DNA from: Phycisphaeraceae bacterium
Lineage (GTDB): Bacteria > Planctomycetota > Phycisphaerae > Phycisphaerales > Phycisphaeraceae
Assembly (NCBI GenBank): GCA_016763955.1
Contig: JAESSU010000117.1
Location: 1-14,500, forward strand
DNA: 14,500 nt
Reading direction: 5' to 3'
Shown: one piece after another, positions 1-7,113 of the stretch
Layout: each line of letters opens with the position of its first letter
How positions within the stretch are numbered: the first letter of the stretch is position 1
Program-made: the position numbers and the translations under genes
Notes under the pieces: model-generated
Databases searched by the model: none
Told to the model about the DNA's origin: nothing
What the model saw: the letters and a program-made list of their open reading frames with translations, nothing else

Positions 1-1202
1 CACTGTGCATGCCAATATGAAGCGGTGGCGTGCATTGGATCACTTGTGTCGGTGAGTTGCATTGCCCGGTCAAAGCTGTTTACCGCGAGCCCTAGTTTGC
101 CTACTTGCCATAGCGCGCTGCCGTAAGCCATCACGGCTTGGGTGTTGAGCACGGCGGGGTCTGGTATTTGTCTACTGATCCGATCGACGGCTTGCTGAGC
201 ATGGAGCGTGTCGACAATCAAAAGGACCCAGTCATTACGCTGTTGGGGTGAGATAATGGGTAGATTTGATGCTAACTCTAATTGCACGAGATATTGCAAT
301 TGCACGGCAGTGGGTAGTGGCGAATCAGCCAATCGCTTTACAGCTAGCGTCACCGGACTTACGGTTGGATTGATCAAGGCAAGTTGCACTGCTGCCAGTG
401 CGTCGATGCGTTTTAGTGAACGGATCCAGTTGGCTTTCTGGACAAACGCGCGGTGGGTCATCCATGTGTGAACTTGCGTGATCGCTGCTTTTGGAGATTG
501 CAAGAGCATGATTTCAAGCTCTTCGACAACCGCTGCTCGCCAGAGATTGAGTTGATTTTCATTGACAGGTTGCTGTGCCGAATTGGGCAAGCGAAGTAAG
601 GGTGCGAGAATTTCGATTGCTTGATCGAGTTGCCCAAGTAGTCGGTAACAGCGTGCAAGCCCTACGCGCGCTAGTTGTGCATCATTGATGCTATTAAAAG
701 TTTTGCGCATGTCAGTGAAGATCATCACTGCGCTGTCGAGGTAGGCCTGGCGGACAGGGTCTGTTGGGGTGTATTTGGTTGCGGCAAGTCGATAGAGTTC
801 GCCACGGATGTAGGTGATTCTTGCGAGTTGTAACCGCGTGAGATTGCGGTCGGCACCAGAGAGTGGGCCTTGGGCAGCACCGAGCTGATCCATGTGATGA
901 TTTGCGAGTTTTTGGGCTTGCTCGAGTTGCTCAAGACCTTGCGTTAAGAGCATGTTTGACCGCTGATCGGCTAAGGGTAAAGCTTGAAGTTCTATCGTTG
1001 ACTCTCGGGCAAGTTCGAGCAGGGTTGTGACTTCTTTGACCTGAGCGCTGGCTTGAGAAATGCAAACAAACGATAGCCCTGTGAGTAGTAAAAGGATCGA
1101 TAACACTTTGGCTATTGCCAAGTTTTTCAGGCAACTCACAAGTGCGCGGGCGAAAGCTAAGATTAAACCGAGATGCGTTTGCATTGGGACGTGAGCCCCC
1201 AT
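1..1202 (-). CDS. Exported TPR-repeat protein, C-terminus cut by the window edge
   Basis: An uninterrupted minus-strand frame runs from an ATG at 1202 off the left edge, giving 400 visible codons without a stop. Residues about 33-47 form a hydrophobic core followed by an ASA|Q cleavage site near residue 53, so the protein is probably secreted or periplasmic. The rest is helical. Two segments fit the tetratricopeptide pattern: residues about 174-203 (ARVGLARCYRLLGQLDQAIE) and about 353-383 (AYGSALWQVGKLGLAVNSFD). TPR domains act as protein-binding scaffolds; no enzyme motif is visible, so the partner is unknown. The frame stays open upstream to a TGA at 1325, so ATGs at 1310 and 1184, or a GTG at 1139 just before the hydrophobic core, are alternative starts. 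None has a convincing ribosome binding site. It diverges from dnaA across the origin candidate. The reading frame is certain; the function is not. Confidence 0.8.
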   Translation of the reverse strand, partial: MGAHVPMQTHLGLILAFARALVSCLKNLAIAKVLSILLLLTGLSFVCISQASAQVKEVTTLLELARESTIELQALPLADQRSNMLLTQGLEQLEQAQKLANHHMDQLGAAQGPLSGADRNLTRLQLARITYIRGELYRLAATKYTPTDPVRQAYLDSAVMIFTDMRKTFNSINDAQLARVGLARCYRLLGQLDQAIEILAPLLRLPNSAQQPVNENQLNLWRAAVVEELEIMLLQSPKAAITQVHTWMTHRAFVQKANWIRSLKRIDALAAVQLALINPTVSPVTLAVKRLADSPLPTAVQLQYLVQLELASNLPIISPQQRNDWVLLIVDTLHAQQAVDRISRQIPDPAVLNTQAVMAYGSALWQVGKLGLAVNSFDRAMQLTDTSDPMHATASYWHAQ

Positions 1203-1339
1203 GGTGTTTGAGCAATTTGGGCCTGCGGTGAGGATCACATTGCCAGTTGTAGTAAGCAACAGTCCACTGCTGCTTAGGGTGGGTTGGTTAAGACAGATAA
1301 GCATAGACATTCTAGCGGCAAATCATAGGATTTGCCCAG

Positions 1340-1410
1340 CCCCCCCCGGAAGCCCCCCCGGAAGTTCTTTCTGAAGTTTCGGGGGTTTGCGGGGACTTCC
1401 AGGGGGGGGG
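1340..1410. repeat. Poly-C/poly-G CGGAAGTT-family repeat with inverted arms
   Basis: C-run plus GGAAG occurs twice (1340-1352 and 1353-1367). It is answered by ACTTCC followed by A and nine Gs at 1395-1410, so the ends can pair as an imperfect hairpin. The CGGAAGTT(T/C) core recurs in most of the larger intergenic gaps of this window. It lies just upstream of the TPR gene. Confidence 0.7.
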
Positions 1411-1458
1411 AGTTCTTCGAGTGTTTTAGTGAGGCAATGGTTTTTTCTTGGTTTTGAA

Positions 1459-1484
1459 CTCTGCGTCCTTGGTGTCTTGGCGGT
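1459..1484. repeat. Dispersed repeat of the CTTTGTGTCCTTTGTGG type, diverged copy
   Basis: A 26-bp stretch beginning CTCTGCGTCCTTGGTGTC matches, with several changes, the two better copies between dnaJ and clpB (11850-11876 and 11950-11976). Repeats of this type are scattered through many bacterial genomes and produce spurious ORFs with PRHEGHKGHK-like translations; both regions here give such peptides. It is non-coding and its role is unknown. Confidence 0.55.
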
Positions 1485-1563
1485 AAAAAAAATAAGAAGC
1501 GGTTTTTCACGTTAAATTGTGTTGGATTAGCGTGTAATTTTTAGATTAAATTCGTGCGGGCAG

Positions 1564-1695
1564 TTATCCCCAAGCCTTGCACGTCTTTTTTTTAAATTGA
1601 ATTCCATTGTTTCATCACTCACTGTTTACAAGACTTAAAGTCAGATAATATCTTTTCCACAATTAATAAAGTTTTCCCCAACAACTCGTGGATAA
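1564..1695. other. Candidate chromosomal origin (oriC): DnaA-box cluster
   Basis: Four 9-mers close to the DnaA box TTATCCACA lie within 132 bp: TTATCCCCA (1564-1572), TTTTCCACA (1653-1661), TTTTCCCCA (1672-1680) and, on the minus strand, TTATCCACG (1687-1695). AT-rich stretches sit beside them, including the T/A run at 1585-1598 and 1527-1553, which could serve as the unwinding element. The cluster lies 320-450 bp upstream of dnaA in a non-coding gap of about 815 bp, the usual place for oriC. Besides this, the gap (1203-2018) holds two repeats and one possible promoter; 1800-2018 shows nothing recognisable. Confidence 0.6.
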
Positions 1696-1771
1696 GTAAT
1701 TCTATAAATCACAAACCCTTGTCTTTTCAAAGCATGGAGTCTGTCAAGCCCTTTTATGCAAGATATTGTGG

Positions 1772-1800
1772 TTGAATCACAAGCCGTGGAGATTTATCTT
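1772..1800 (+). promoter_or_regulatory. Possible sigma70-type promoter for dnaA
   Basis: TTGAAT (1772-1777), a 17-bp spacer, then TATCTT (1795-1800): each box matches consensus at four of six positions. It would give a dnaA leader of about 210-250 nt. Seen by eye only, so weak. Confidence 0.3.
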
Positions 1801-2018
1801 GCAATCAGTGGCAAAGGAATGCTGCATGACACAACTTCACTGGCTGGCACACGGTATTTTTTCGATCTTTTATTTTTGCCTTGGAGCTCGTTAGCCAGTG
1901 TTGTCCGGTTCGATCGATCTAAGATTGAACAGTAAGTGTGACTCTCGCGAAGATTCGTCTTCCGGGAGCGGATGGATCCTGTCGGTGTTGGACTCTGATT
2001 ATTTGAGTTCCAACATTT

Positions 2019-3545
2019 ATGTTTCACAAACACGGGCCATTGACGCACGGTTCGTCATTAATGGAAATAGAGGGATTCGTGACAGCAACCACGACCACGC
2101 AATCAGTCTGCGCACGTATTGCACAGAGACTGGCAAATCATGTTGGGCAATGGAAGGTGGACCTATGGTTCCCCAAAGCTGCCAAGCTTCAATATGATGA
2201 ATCAGGTAAAGCATTGAACTTAGCGGTTCCTAGCGAGTTTGTTGCACGCCGTATTGGTAAGCAGCTCATCGGCCAGATTCAAGTGGCAGCAGAAGGTGAA
2301 CTCGGCCAGCAGGTCGACCTGAATGTGCTCGTTCGCCCGGAGCTCTTTGACGCTTCCACGACTACCACAGTAACTTCCCAGTCCCAAGCTCAAGCACAGC
2401 AGACGATGCCCGTGATCGACCGCCCCATGCCTTCATCAATGAGTCGCTCGTTTGCGCCTAAGCGTCGCCCTTCAAGCCTTCGCTATAAGCTCGATGACTT
2501 CGTGGTAGGGCCAAGTAATGAACTGGCTTACGCAGCGGCACGGGGCCTTGTAGAGCAATCTCAAAACAACACCGGCCCGTTGTTCGTCTACGGCGGATGT
2601 GGTCTGGGTAAGACTCATTTACTTCAAGGTATTTGCAGGCAATTGCTAGATCATGATGCTGATTCACGTGTCCTGTATGTCACCGGCGAAGCGTTTACCA
2701 ACGAATTTCTCACCGCAGTGCGCACGAATAAAGTCGATGGTTTTCGTCGCAAAATGCGCAGGCTCGAACTGCTGTGCATTGATGACATTGACTTCATTGC
2801 TAACAAGCAAGCCACGCAACAAGAATTCTTGCATTGCTTTGATGCGCTGGAACTTTCAGGCTCCAAAGTCGTTCTTGCATCAGACAGTCATCCTAAATTC
2901 ATCGAACAGTTTACTGAAGCATTGTGTAGCCGTTGTGTCAAAGGCATGGTGGTGCAAGTTCACGAGCCGGACTTAGCCACGCGTGCTCGGATCATCACTG
3001 CGTTAGCCAGCCGTCGCAATATGTTGTTAAATGCCGCAGCGGTTCAGTTAATTGCTGCACGCTCGATTGGTTCCGTGCGAGAAATCGAAGGCGCACTCAC
3101 CCGCATTCATGCCATGTCATCATTGACGCATCGCAACGGTCAGGGGGGGCCTGTGACTATTGGCCCAGCCTTGGTGAATCAAACTTTTGCCAATGAAAAT
3201 CAAAACCGCGCGACGAAGATCATTCACTTTGCTGCCATTGCCAAAGTGGTTTGCGAGCAATTGGGCATTGAACGCGATCAAGTCAACGGGCCGGGTCGTC
3301 ATCGTGATATCGTTTTAGGTCGCAACATCATGGTGCATCTTGCTCGTGAGCTTACGTCCATGAGTTACCCGGAGATTGCTCGTGCTCTTAAGCGGTCAAG
3401 TCACTCTAGCGTCGTGGCTGCTGTAAAGCGATTGAGCCTTCAACTTCAAAAAGACGAGTCATTGATTCATCCAGCAGCAGGCACACAAATGCCTTTAACT
3501 GAAATCATTGAACGCTGTCGCCAATCCATTTATCGCATGGGTTAA
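2019..3545 (+). CDS. dnaA: Chromosomal replication initiator protein DnaA
   Basis: DnaA binds oriC, forms an ATP-dependent helical oligomer and melts DNA to load the helicase. Of 508 residues, about 30-110 are domain I, 111-150 a low-complexity Gln/Thr/Ser linker, 155-390 the AAA+ core and 400-508 the DNA-binding domain IV. The core has FVVGPSNELA, Walker A GGCGLGKTH (192-200), Walker B LLCIDDIDF (251-259) and the sensor-II helix VREIEGAL (353-360). Domain IV is unusual. Where E. coli has the DHTT signature this protein reads SHSS (461-464), and the position matching E. coli R399 is Leu433, so two known DNA contacts are changed. The start is ambiguous: ATG 2019 or ATG 2061 (residue 15), neither with a Shine-Dalgarno sequence. 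Domain I fits either. Boxes 320-450 bp upstream suggest oriC and autoregulation. The gene ends at a strong hairpin. Identity is secure. Confidence 0.96.
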   Translation: MFHKHGPLTHGSSLMEIEGFVTATTTTQSVCARIAQRLANHVGQWKVDLWFPKAAKLQYDESGKALNLAVPSEFVARRIGKQLIGQIQVAAEGELGQQVDLNVLVRPELFDASTTTTVTSQSQAQAQQTMPVIDRPMPSSMSRSFAPKRRPSSLRYKLDDFVVGPSNELAYAAARGLVEQSQNNTGPLFVYGGCGLGKTHLLQGICRQLLDHDADSRVLYVTGEAFTNEFLTAVRTNKVDGFRRKMRRLELLCIDDIDFIANKQATQQEFLHCFDALELSGSKVVLASDSHPKFIEQFTEALCSRCVKGMVVQVHEPDLATRARIITALASRRNMLLNAAAVQLIAARSIGSVREIEGALTRIHAMSSLTHRNGQGGPVTIGPALVNQTFANENQNRATKIIHFAAIAKVVCEQLGIERDQVNGPGRHRDIVLGRNIMVHLARELTSMSYPEIARALKRSSHSSVVAAVKRLSLQLQKDESLIHPAAGTQMPLTEIIERCRQSIYRMG

Positions 3546-3592
3546 GTAGACGCGGATACAAAATTGGATCAACGATTCACACGGAGGTGAAC

Positions 3593-3620
3593 ACGCCGCC
3601 GAGTTAAACCTCGGCGGCGT
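3593..3620 (+). terminator. Terminator hairpin of dnaA
   Basis: A perfect 11-bp GC-rich stem pairs ACGCCGCCGAG (3593-3603) with CTCGGCGGCGT (3610-3620) around a 6-nt loop, 47 nt after the dnaA stop. The T-tract after it is weak (TGTTATT), so efficiency is uncertain. Confidence 0.75.
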
Positions 3621-3628
3621 TGTTATTA

Positions 3629-3646
3629 CCCCCCCCCGGAAGTTTC
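3629..3646. repeat. Poly-C + CGGAAGTTTC repeat
   Basis: Nine Cs (3629-3637) run into CGGAAGTTTC. The following bases, with TGTG then TTA..TG..CGTG, resemble those after the copy at 8942, so similarity between copies extends beyond the core. Confidence 0.6.
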
Positions 3647-3662
3647 ACTGTGTTAATGTGCG

Positions 3663-3712
3663 TGACAAACTTAAAGCCCGGGGGCTTTAGACCCCGGGAA
3701 AATGTTTTGTCA
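3663..3712. terminator. Bipartite hairpin between convergent dnaA and prmC
   Basis: An inner 7-bp stem CCCGGGG/CCCCGGG (3677-3683 and 3692-3698) sits inside an outer stem TGACAAA/TTTGTCA (3663-3669 and 3706-3712). It is symmetrical and lies 46 bp beyond the prmC stop and 117 bp beyond that of dnaA. Read on the minus strand the GC stem is followed by CTTTAAGTTT, so it may terminate prmC or act in both directions. Confidence 0.5.
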
Positions 3713-3758
3713 AAGTCTATAAATTTGCGGAAAACCCTCGTTTGCTTGCGTTTGAGCC

Positions 3759-4631
3759 CTACGCATTGGCCACCAGAATTCGATCCAATCTCTCGTGATC
3801 TGCTAAGACGTATGGGTTTTTCCAGCCGTGTTCTGTGGCAAGGTTCAAGACTTCTAACTTAGTGGATGTGGCAAACTCGATGAGCAACTGACAGGGATCG
3901 CTTGCAACTTTTTTTGCTTGGGCAATGAGAATGCGAATGCAGTCTAGGCCATCGACTCCGCCGCGCAATGCGCCGTGGGGTTCATAGTTTTTAACGTTGG
4001 GCTCGACCGCTTCCCATTCATGATCCGGAATATACGGCGGGTTACTGATGATATATTCAAAGCGATGTTTTAGTACGGGCTCAAGTAAATTGCCCAGATG
4101 AAATTCAATGCGATCCGCAACGCCCATCTTCTGAGCATTCTCTTTGGCAATGGCTAATGCCTCATCACAAATGTCCGTGGCAACGATGTGTGCATCGGGT
4201 AAATTTTTAGCTAGGGTTACCGCAATCGTGCCACTGCCCGTGCCGATGTCAGCGATGACGGGATTGGTAAAGCCCGGTGTCGCGCGACTATGTTGAATCA
4301 CATGGTCGATGATCGTTTCTGTGCTGGGTCGTGGGACAAGAACCGCGGGGGTGACCTTGAATATCAGCCCATAAAATGGCGTGTGGCCCACGAGGTAGTC
4401 CACCGGTTCATCTTTGGAAGCACGTTCAACAAGATCACGAAATGCAGCACGTTCTAGGTCGTTAGCAGGTCGATCCATGTCCATATAAAGCTTGATGCGT
4501 TGAACGCCTAGGACATGAGCAAGCAACATCTCTGCACAAAGGCGGGCATGATCCATGTGACGATCTTCAAAACGCTGCGTCGTCCAGTTAAGTAAGCGAC
4601 GGGTTGTCCAAGCTTGGTTCGGTGAGTTCAT
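3759..4631 (-). CDS. prmC: Release factor glutamine N5-methyltransferase PrmC/HemK
   Basis: PrmC uses S-adenosylmethionine to methylate the Gln of the GGQ motif in release factors, which speeds peptide release; it is cytosolic. Numbered from ATG 4631 (290 residues, normal length), residues 1-95 form the helical N-terminal release-factor-binding domain. LVPRPSTE (98-105) is the family loop, DIGTGSG (128-134) is SAM motif I, and NPPY (197-200) is the catalytic motif that binds the substrate glutamine amide. A GTG two codons upstream (4637) is an alternative start; ATG is preferred. The usual partner prfA is not adjacent: prmC converges on dnaA and diverges from a glycosyltransferase gene, so it is probably transcribed alone. 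The intact NPPY and glycine-rich loop make the assignment firm over other Rossmann methyltransferases. Confidence 0.94.
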   Translation of the reverse strand: MNSPNQAWTTRRLLNWTTQRFEDRHMDHARLCAEMLLAHVLGVQRIKLYMDMDRPANDLERAAFRDLVERASKDEPVDYLVGHTPFYGLIFKVTPAVLVPRPSTETIIDHVIQHSRATPGFTNPVIADIGTGSGTIAVTLAKNLPDAHIVATDICDEALAIAKENAQKMGVADRIEFHLGNLLEPVLKHRFEYIISNPPYIPDHEWEAVEPNVKNYEPHGALRGGVDGLDCIRILIAQAKKVASDPCQLLIEFATSTKLEVLNLATEHGWKNPYVLADHERLDRILVANA

Positions 4632-4737
4632 GGTCACATTGTATACCCAACGGGCATTATTTTGTCTGCGTTAAAAACGTTTTGGTGGCTTAAAAAACTT
4701 CCGAGAGGGCAAGTACACAAGTAATAGGACAAGGTTA

Positions 4738-4766
4738 TTGACAAGGGGTATATGGGCGGATTAAGG
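4738..4766 (+). promoter_or_regulatory. Possible promoter for the glycosyltransferase-panC pair
   Basis: A perfect -35 box TTGACA (4738-4743) lies 61 bp before the ATG at 4804. The hexamer 17 bp downstream (TTAAGG) is a poor -10 box, so this rests mainly on the -35 match and its position in a divergent gap. Confidence 0.25.
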
Positions 4767-4803
4767 CAGATCAAAAGCAACCCGTCGATAGTGTTTGTAT
4801 CAT

Positions 4804-5898
4804 ATGACTATGCAAGTTGCGCTAATCACTGACAGAATATGGCTTGATGAAGAACTCGGGCAGTTTAAGCACCTGATTGTGGGGATGCTAGATGAAAATG
4901 TCCGGGTGGTACAGGTCGTGCCTCAGGGCCTTGATGATGAATATCTTAGCGCATTTGGGAAGAAACTTCGGTTTAAGGATATGATCTGGCCGCCGGCACG
5001 TCGCTGGTTTTTACAGCAGCTTGCGAGCAAAATCGAAGAAGAAAATGTCGATGTCCTTCACGTACTCGATAGTCGATCTTGGCGGGGGGGGATTGATCTG
5101 GCAAACAAAATGCAATTGCCCGTGGTTTTGAACCTAGCGAGTGGGATTGATTTAGGTCGGGCAGCAAAATTGCATAAGCTCATGGATCCGCAGCGAATTG
5201 GATGGCTTGCAGCGACCGAGCCGCTTGCGCGCGGGTTGCGAGACCAACTCGGGCCAGATGCTTTTATTCAGACCGTTCGCATTGGCGTGCATTTGCCCCA
5301 AACGCCTTATTTTAAAGCTAATGAAGGCCCGCATACGCCTTGCCTAATCGTCACCGGCAACGGGACTCACGATCAGTCATATGACAAATTGTTCCTTGGA
5401 CTTTCAAATGTCATTGCCAAGCATCGCCAACTGCAAGTCTTTCTCGATGGACGAGGCAAGGATCAGCACAAGCTCTGGCGGGCGGCAAGAAAACGAGGCT
5501 TACTCTCAAATATGAGCTTTGTCCCGCATCGCGTGGGACATCGAGATTTGATGCTCCATGCAGACATGTTGATCCAGCCTCAAGCACTCGGTGATGCACG
5601 CAGTCTCACGTTACAAGCGATGGCACAAGGGATTCCTATTGTGGCTCAAATTGACCCGTGGTTAGATTATTTCGTCGATGCTCAGACGGCACGATTGCTC
5701 GATGAGCCCAGTGCGGATCGTTGGTCTACGGTACTTTGTGAGCTGCTAGCAGATCAAGAACAAATGGCATATTTGAGCCGTCGTGGCCGTGAGTGGATTG
5801 ACGAATTTCACATCCCTGCCAAACAGGTTCAACAAATTTTAGGGGTGTATCGCAAGCTCGCGGGTGAGCCGATCCCATTTCCTGATCCCGTATCGTGA
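4804..5898 (+). CDS. GT4-like (GT-B fold) glycosyltransferase, degenerate catalytic motif
   Basis: The protein has the two-Rossmann layout of GT-B glycosyltransferases, which move a sugar from a nucleotide donor to an acceptor. In 364 residues from ATG 4804, about 1-165 form the acceptor-side domain and about 175-345 the donor-side domain. The donor side contains LIVTGNG, QVFLDGRGKD, a hydrophobic strand near MSFVPHR, and ADMLIQPQ followed by LQAMAQGIPIVA. That last stretch matches the family's EAMAxGxPVVA, but the EX7E motif is lost: the first Glu aligns with Gly263 and the second with Gln271. The enzyme may therefore be unusual or inactive. No signal peptide or membrane segment is visible. 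TTG 4795 and ATG 4810 are other possible starts. panC follows after 36 bp, suggesting co-transcription, though no functional link is evident. Donor and acceptor cannot be named. Confidence 0.75.
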   Translation: MTMQVALITDRIWLDEELGQFKHLIVGMLDENVRVVQVVPQGLDDEYLSAFGKKLRFKDMIWPPARRWFLQQLASKIEEENVDVLHVLDSRSWRGGIDLANKMQLPVVLNLASGIDLGRAAKLHKLMDPQRIGWLAATEPLARGLRDQLGPDAFIQTVRIGVHLPQTPYFKANEGPHTPCLIVTGNGTHDQSYDKLFLGLSNVIAKHRQLQVFLDGRGKDQHKLWRAARKRGLLSNMSFVPHRVGHRDLMLHADMLIQPQALGDARSLTLQAMAQGIPIVAQIDPWLDYFVDAQTARLLDEPSADRWSTVLCELLADQEQMAYLSRRGREWIDEFHIPAKQVQQILGVYRKLAGEPIPFPDPVS

Positions 5899-5934
5899 TC
5901 ACAATAATGTAAATTCAACGAAAGATTCAGTCCC

Positions 5935-6789
5935 ATGTGGATAGCTAAAGATATTGAGACATTACGCAAGTATCGTAGTGAAGCGAAAGGGTATGTGGCG
6001 CTGGTTCCGACGATGGGGGCTTTGCATGCGGGGCATGTTTCACTGATCCGCCGTGCGCGTGAATTGGGGCATACGGTGGTGGTGAGTTTGTTTGTTAATC
6101 CGACTCAGTTTGCCCCACATGAGGACTTAAATAAATATCCACGTCCGTTTGCAAAAGATTGTGAGACTTGCATTGCACATGGGGTCGATGGCTTGTTTGT
6201 CCCGACGGTGGATGTGATGTACCCGCCGGACGTACTTGATTGTGAAGTCAATGTCCCAGAGCTTGCAAAGGTATTAGAAGGCGAATTTCGGCCAGCCCAT
6301 TTCCCCGGTGTTTGTCGCGTGGTGGCTAAATTATTTAATATGGTTGAGCCCAAGGTTGCCTGCTTTGGCATGAAGGATTATCAGCAGCTTGCGGTCATTA
6401 AGTCGATGGTGCAAGACCTTGCGTTTGATATTCATATTGAAGGTTGTCCGACTTTGCGTCAAGAGGATGGACTTGCGATGTCTTCACGTAATGTTTATTT
6501 GCAAGCGGAGCATCGCCGTCATGCACTTGGATTAAGTAAAGCATTAAATGAAGCCAAGCGGTTAATTGATGCAGGGGAGACGGATCCGTTGGTCGTCGAG
6601 CAAGTGATGCAACAGGTCATGATCGCGCACCATGTCATCGTGGACTATGCAGTACTTCGCCATGCGCACACCCTTGGCGAACTGGACATCATTAACCCAC
6701 AGCTTACCGGTGATATTGTTGCATTGGTTGCAGGTCAAGTGGGCCCGGTTCGATTGATTGATAACAAGGTGATGGCCCAGACTCTTTAA
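5935..6789 (+). CDS. panC: Pantothenate synthetase (pantoate-beta-alanine ligase)
   Basis: PanC condenses pantoate and beta-alanine using ATP, through a pantoyl-adenylate, to give pantothenate, the coenzyme A precursor. The 284-residue length is normal. PTMGALHAGH (25-34) carries the HIGH-type nucleotidyltransferase motif, followed by FVNPTQF (53-59) for pantoate binding. GMKDYQQ (145-151) aligns with the family's G(E/Q)KDxQQ and keeps the Lys, Asp and Gln pair, with Met at the variable site. MSSRN (182-186) is the KMSKS-like loop. The C-terminal 90 residues form the usual lid domain ending near VRLIDN. The ATG is at the point where homology starts; no clear Shine-Dalgarno is seen. It follows the glycosyltransferase gene by 36 bp and is probably its co-transcript. 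panB and panD are not in the window. A long nested hairpin lies about 40 bp beyond the stop. Identity is secure. Confidence 0.97.
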   Translation: MWIAKDIETLRKYRSEAKGYVALVPTMGALHAGHVSLIRRARELGHTVVVSLFVNPTQFAPHEDLNKYPRPFAKDCETCIAHGVDGLFVPTVDVMYPPDVLDCEVNVPELAKVLEGEFRPAHFPGVCRVVAKLFNMVEPKVACFGMKDYQQLAVIKSMVQDLAFDIHIEGCPTLRQEDGLAMSSRNVYLQAEHRRHALGLSKALNEAKRLIDAGETDPLVVEQVMQQVMIAHHVIVDYAVLRHAHTLGELDIINPQLTGDIVALVAGQVGPVRLIDNKVMAQTL

Positions 6790-6830
6790 TGCGTTTTGCC
6801 TAATTACTTTCCGCTTTGATTGATCCATTG

Positions 6831-6915
6831 CCCGCGGGAATCCTTCGGCTTCCTGCGGCTTTCTCCCCTGTTTTAGGCAAAAGCCGCAGGATGTGATGCA
6901 GTCAATTCCTGCGGG
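6831..6915 (+). terminator. Nested hairpin downstream of panC
   Basis: The inner stem is a perfect 12-bp match, TCCTGCGGCTTT (6851-6862) with AAAGCCGCAGGA (6880-6891). The outer stem joins 6831-6841 (CCCGCGGGAAT) to 6905-6915 (ATTCCTGCGGG). Its only non-Watson-Crick pair is a G-U wobble if read as plus-strand RNA, the panC direction. There is no T-tract, so it could be a terminator or a 3'-end stability element. Confidence 0.55.
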
Positions 6916-6948
6916 TTCCCCGGAAATTCCCCGGAAGTTCCCCGGAAA
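6916..6948. repeat. Three tandem 11-bp units TTCCCCGGAA(A/G)
   Basis: Units at 6916-6926, 6927-6937 and 6938-6948 differ only in the last base. They share the CCCCGGAAGTT theme of the other intergenic repeats. Beyond them, up to the stop of the next gene at 7114, I see no gene, tRNA or clear structure. Confidence 0.75.
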
Positions 6949-7113
6949 TTATCTAGGCACACTTCACGCAGCATTTTTCAACATCTATCAATTGAAGACT
7001 GACAGAGTCCTAATGCGTTTTGGGCTTGCATATGACGAGTATACGCATAGCCTACCGGTCTTGGCGAGCGGGGTTGTATCAGCCCGATTTGGATCATCGG
7101 TCAACATGTCAGA

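Noticed and set aside
1274..1510. Minus-strand frame of 78 codons
   Set aside because: It is built from the poly-C/CGGAAGTT repeat and the dispersed CTCTGCGTCC repeat; PPRHQGR-type translations are a known artefact of that repeat.
1898..2197. Plus-strand open frame of 99 codons overlapping the dnaA start
   Set aside because: It overlaps the dnaA N-terminus in another frame, and its translation has no domain-like pattern.
3579..3603. GGAGGTGA before the dnaA terminator as a ribosome binding site
   Set aside because: No start codon follows at a usable distance; the sequence runs straight into the hairpin stem.
7015..7100. Possible tRNA after panC
   Set aside because: There is a GGGTTGTATC stretch, but no cloverleaf: no matching acceptor stem, anticodon arm or GGTTCRA T-arm.
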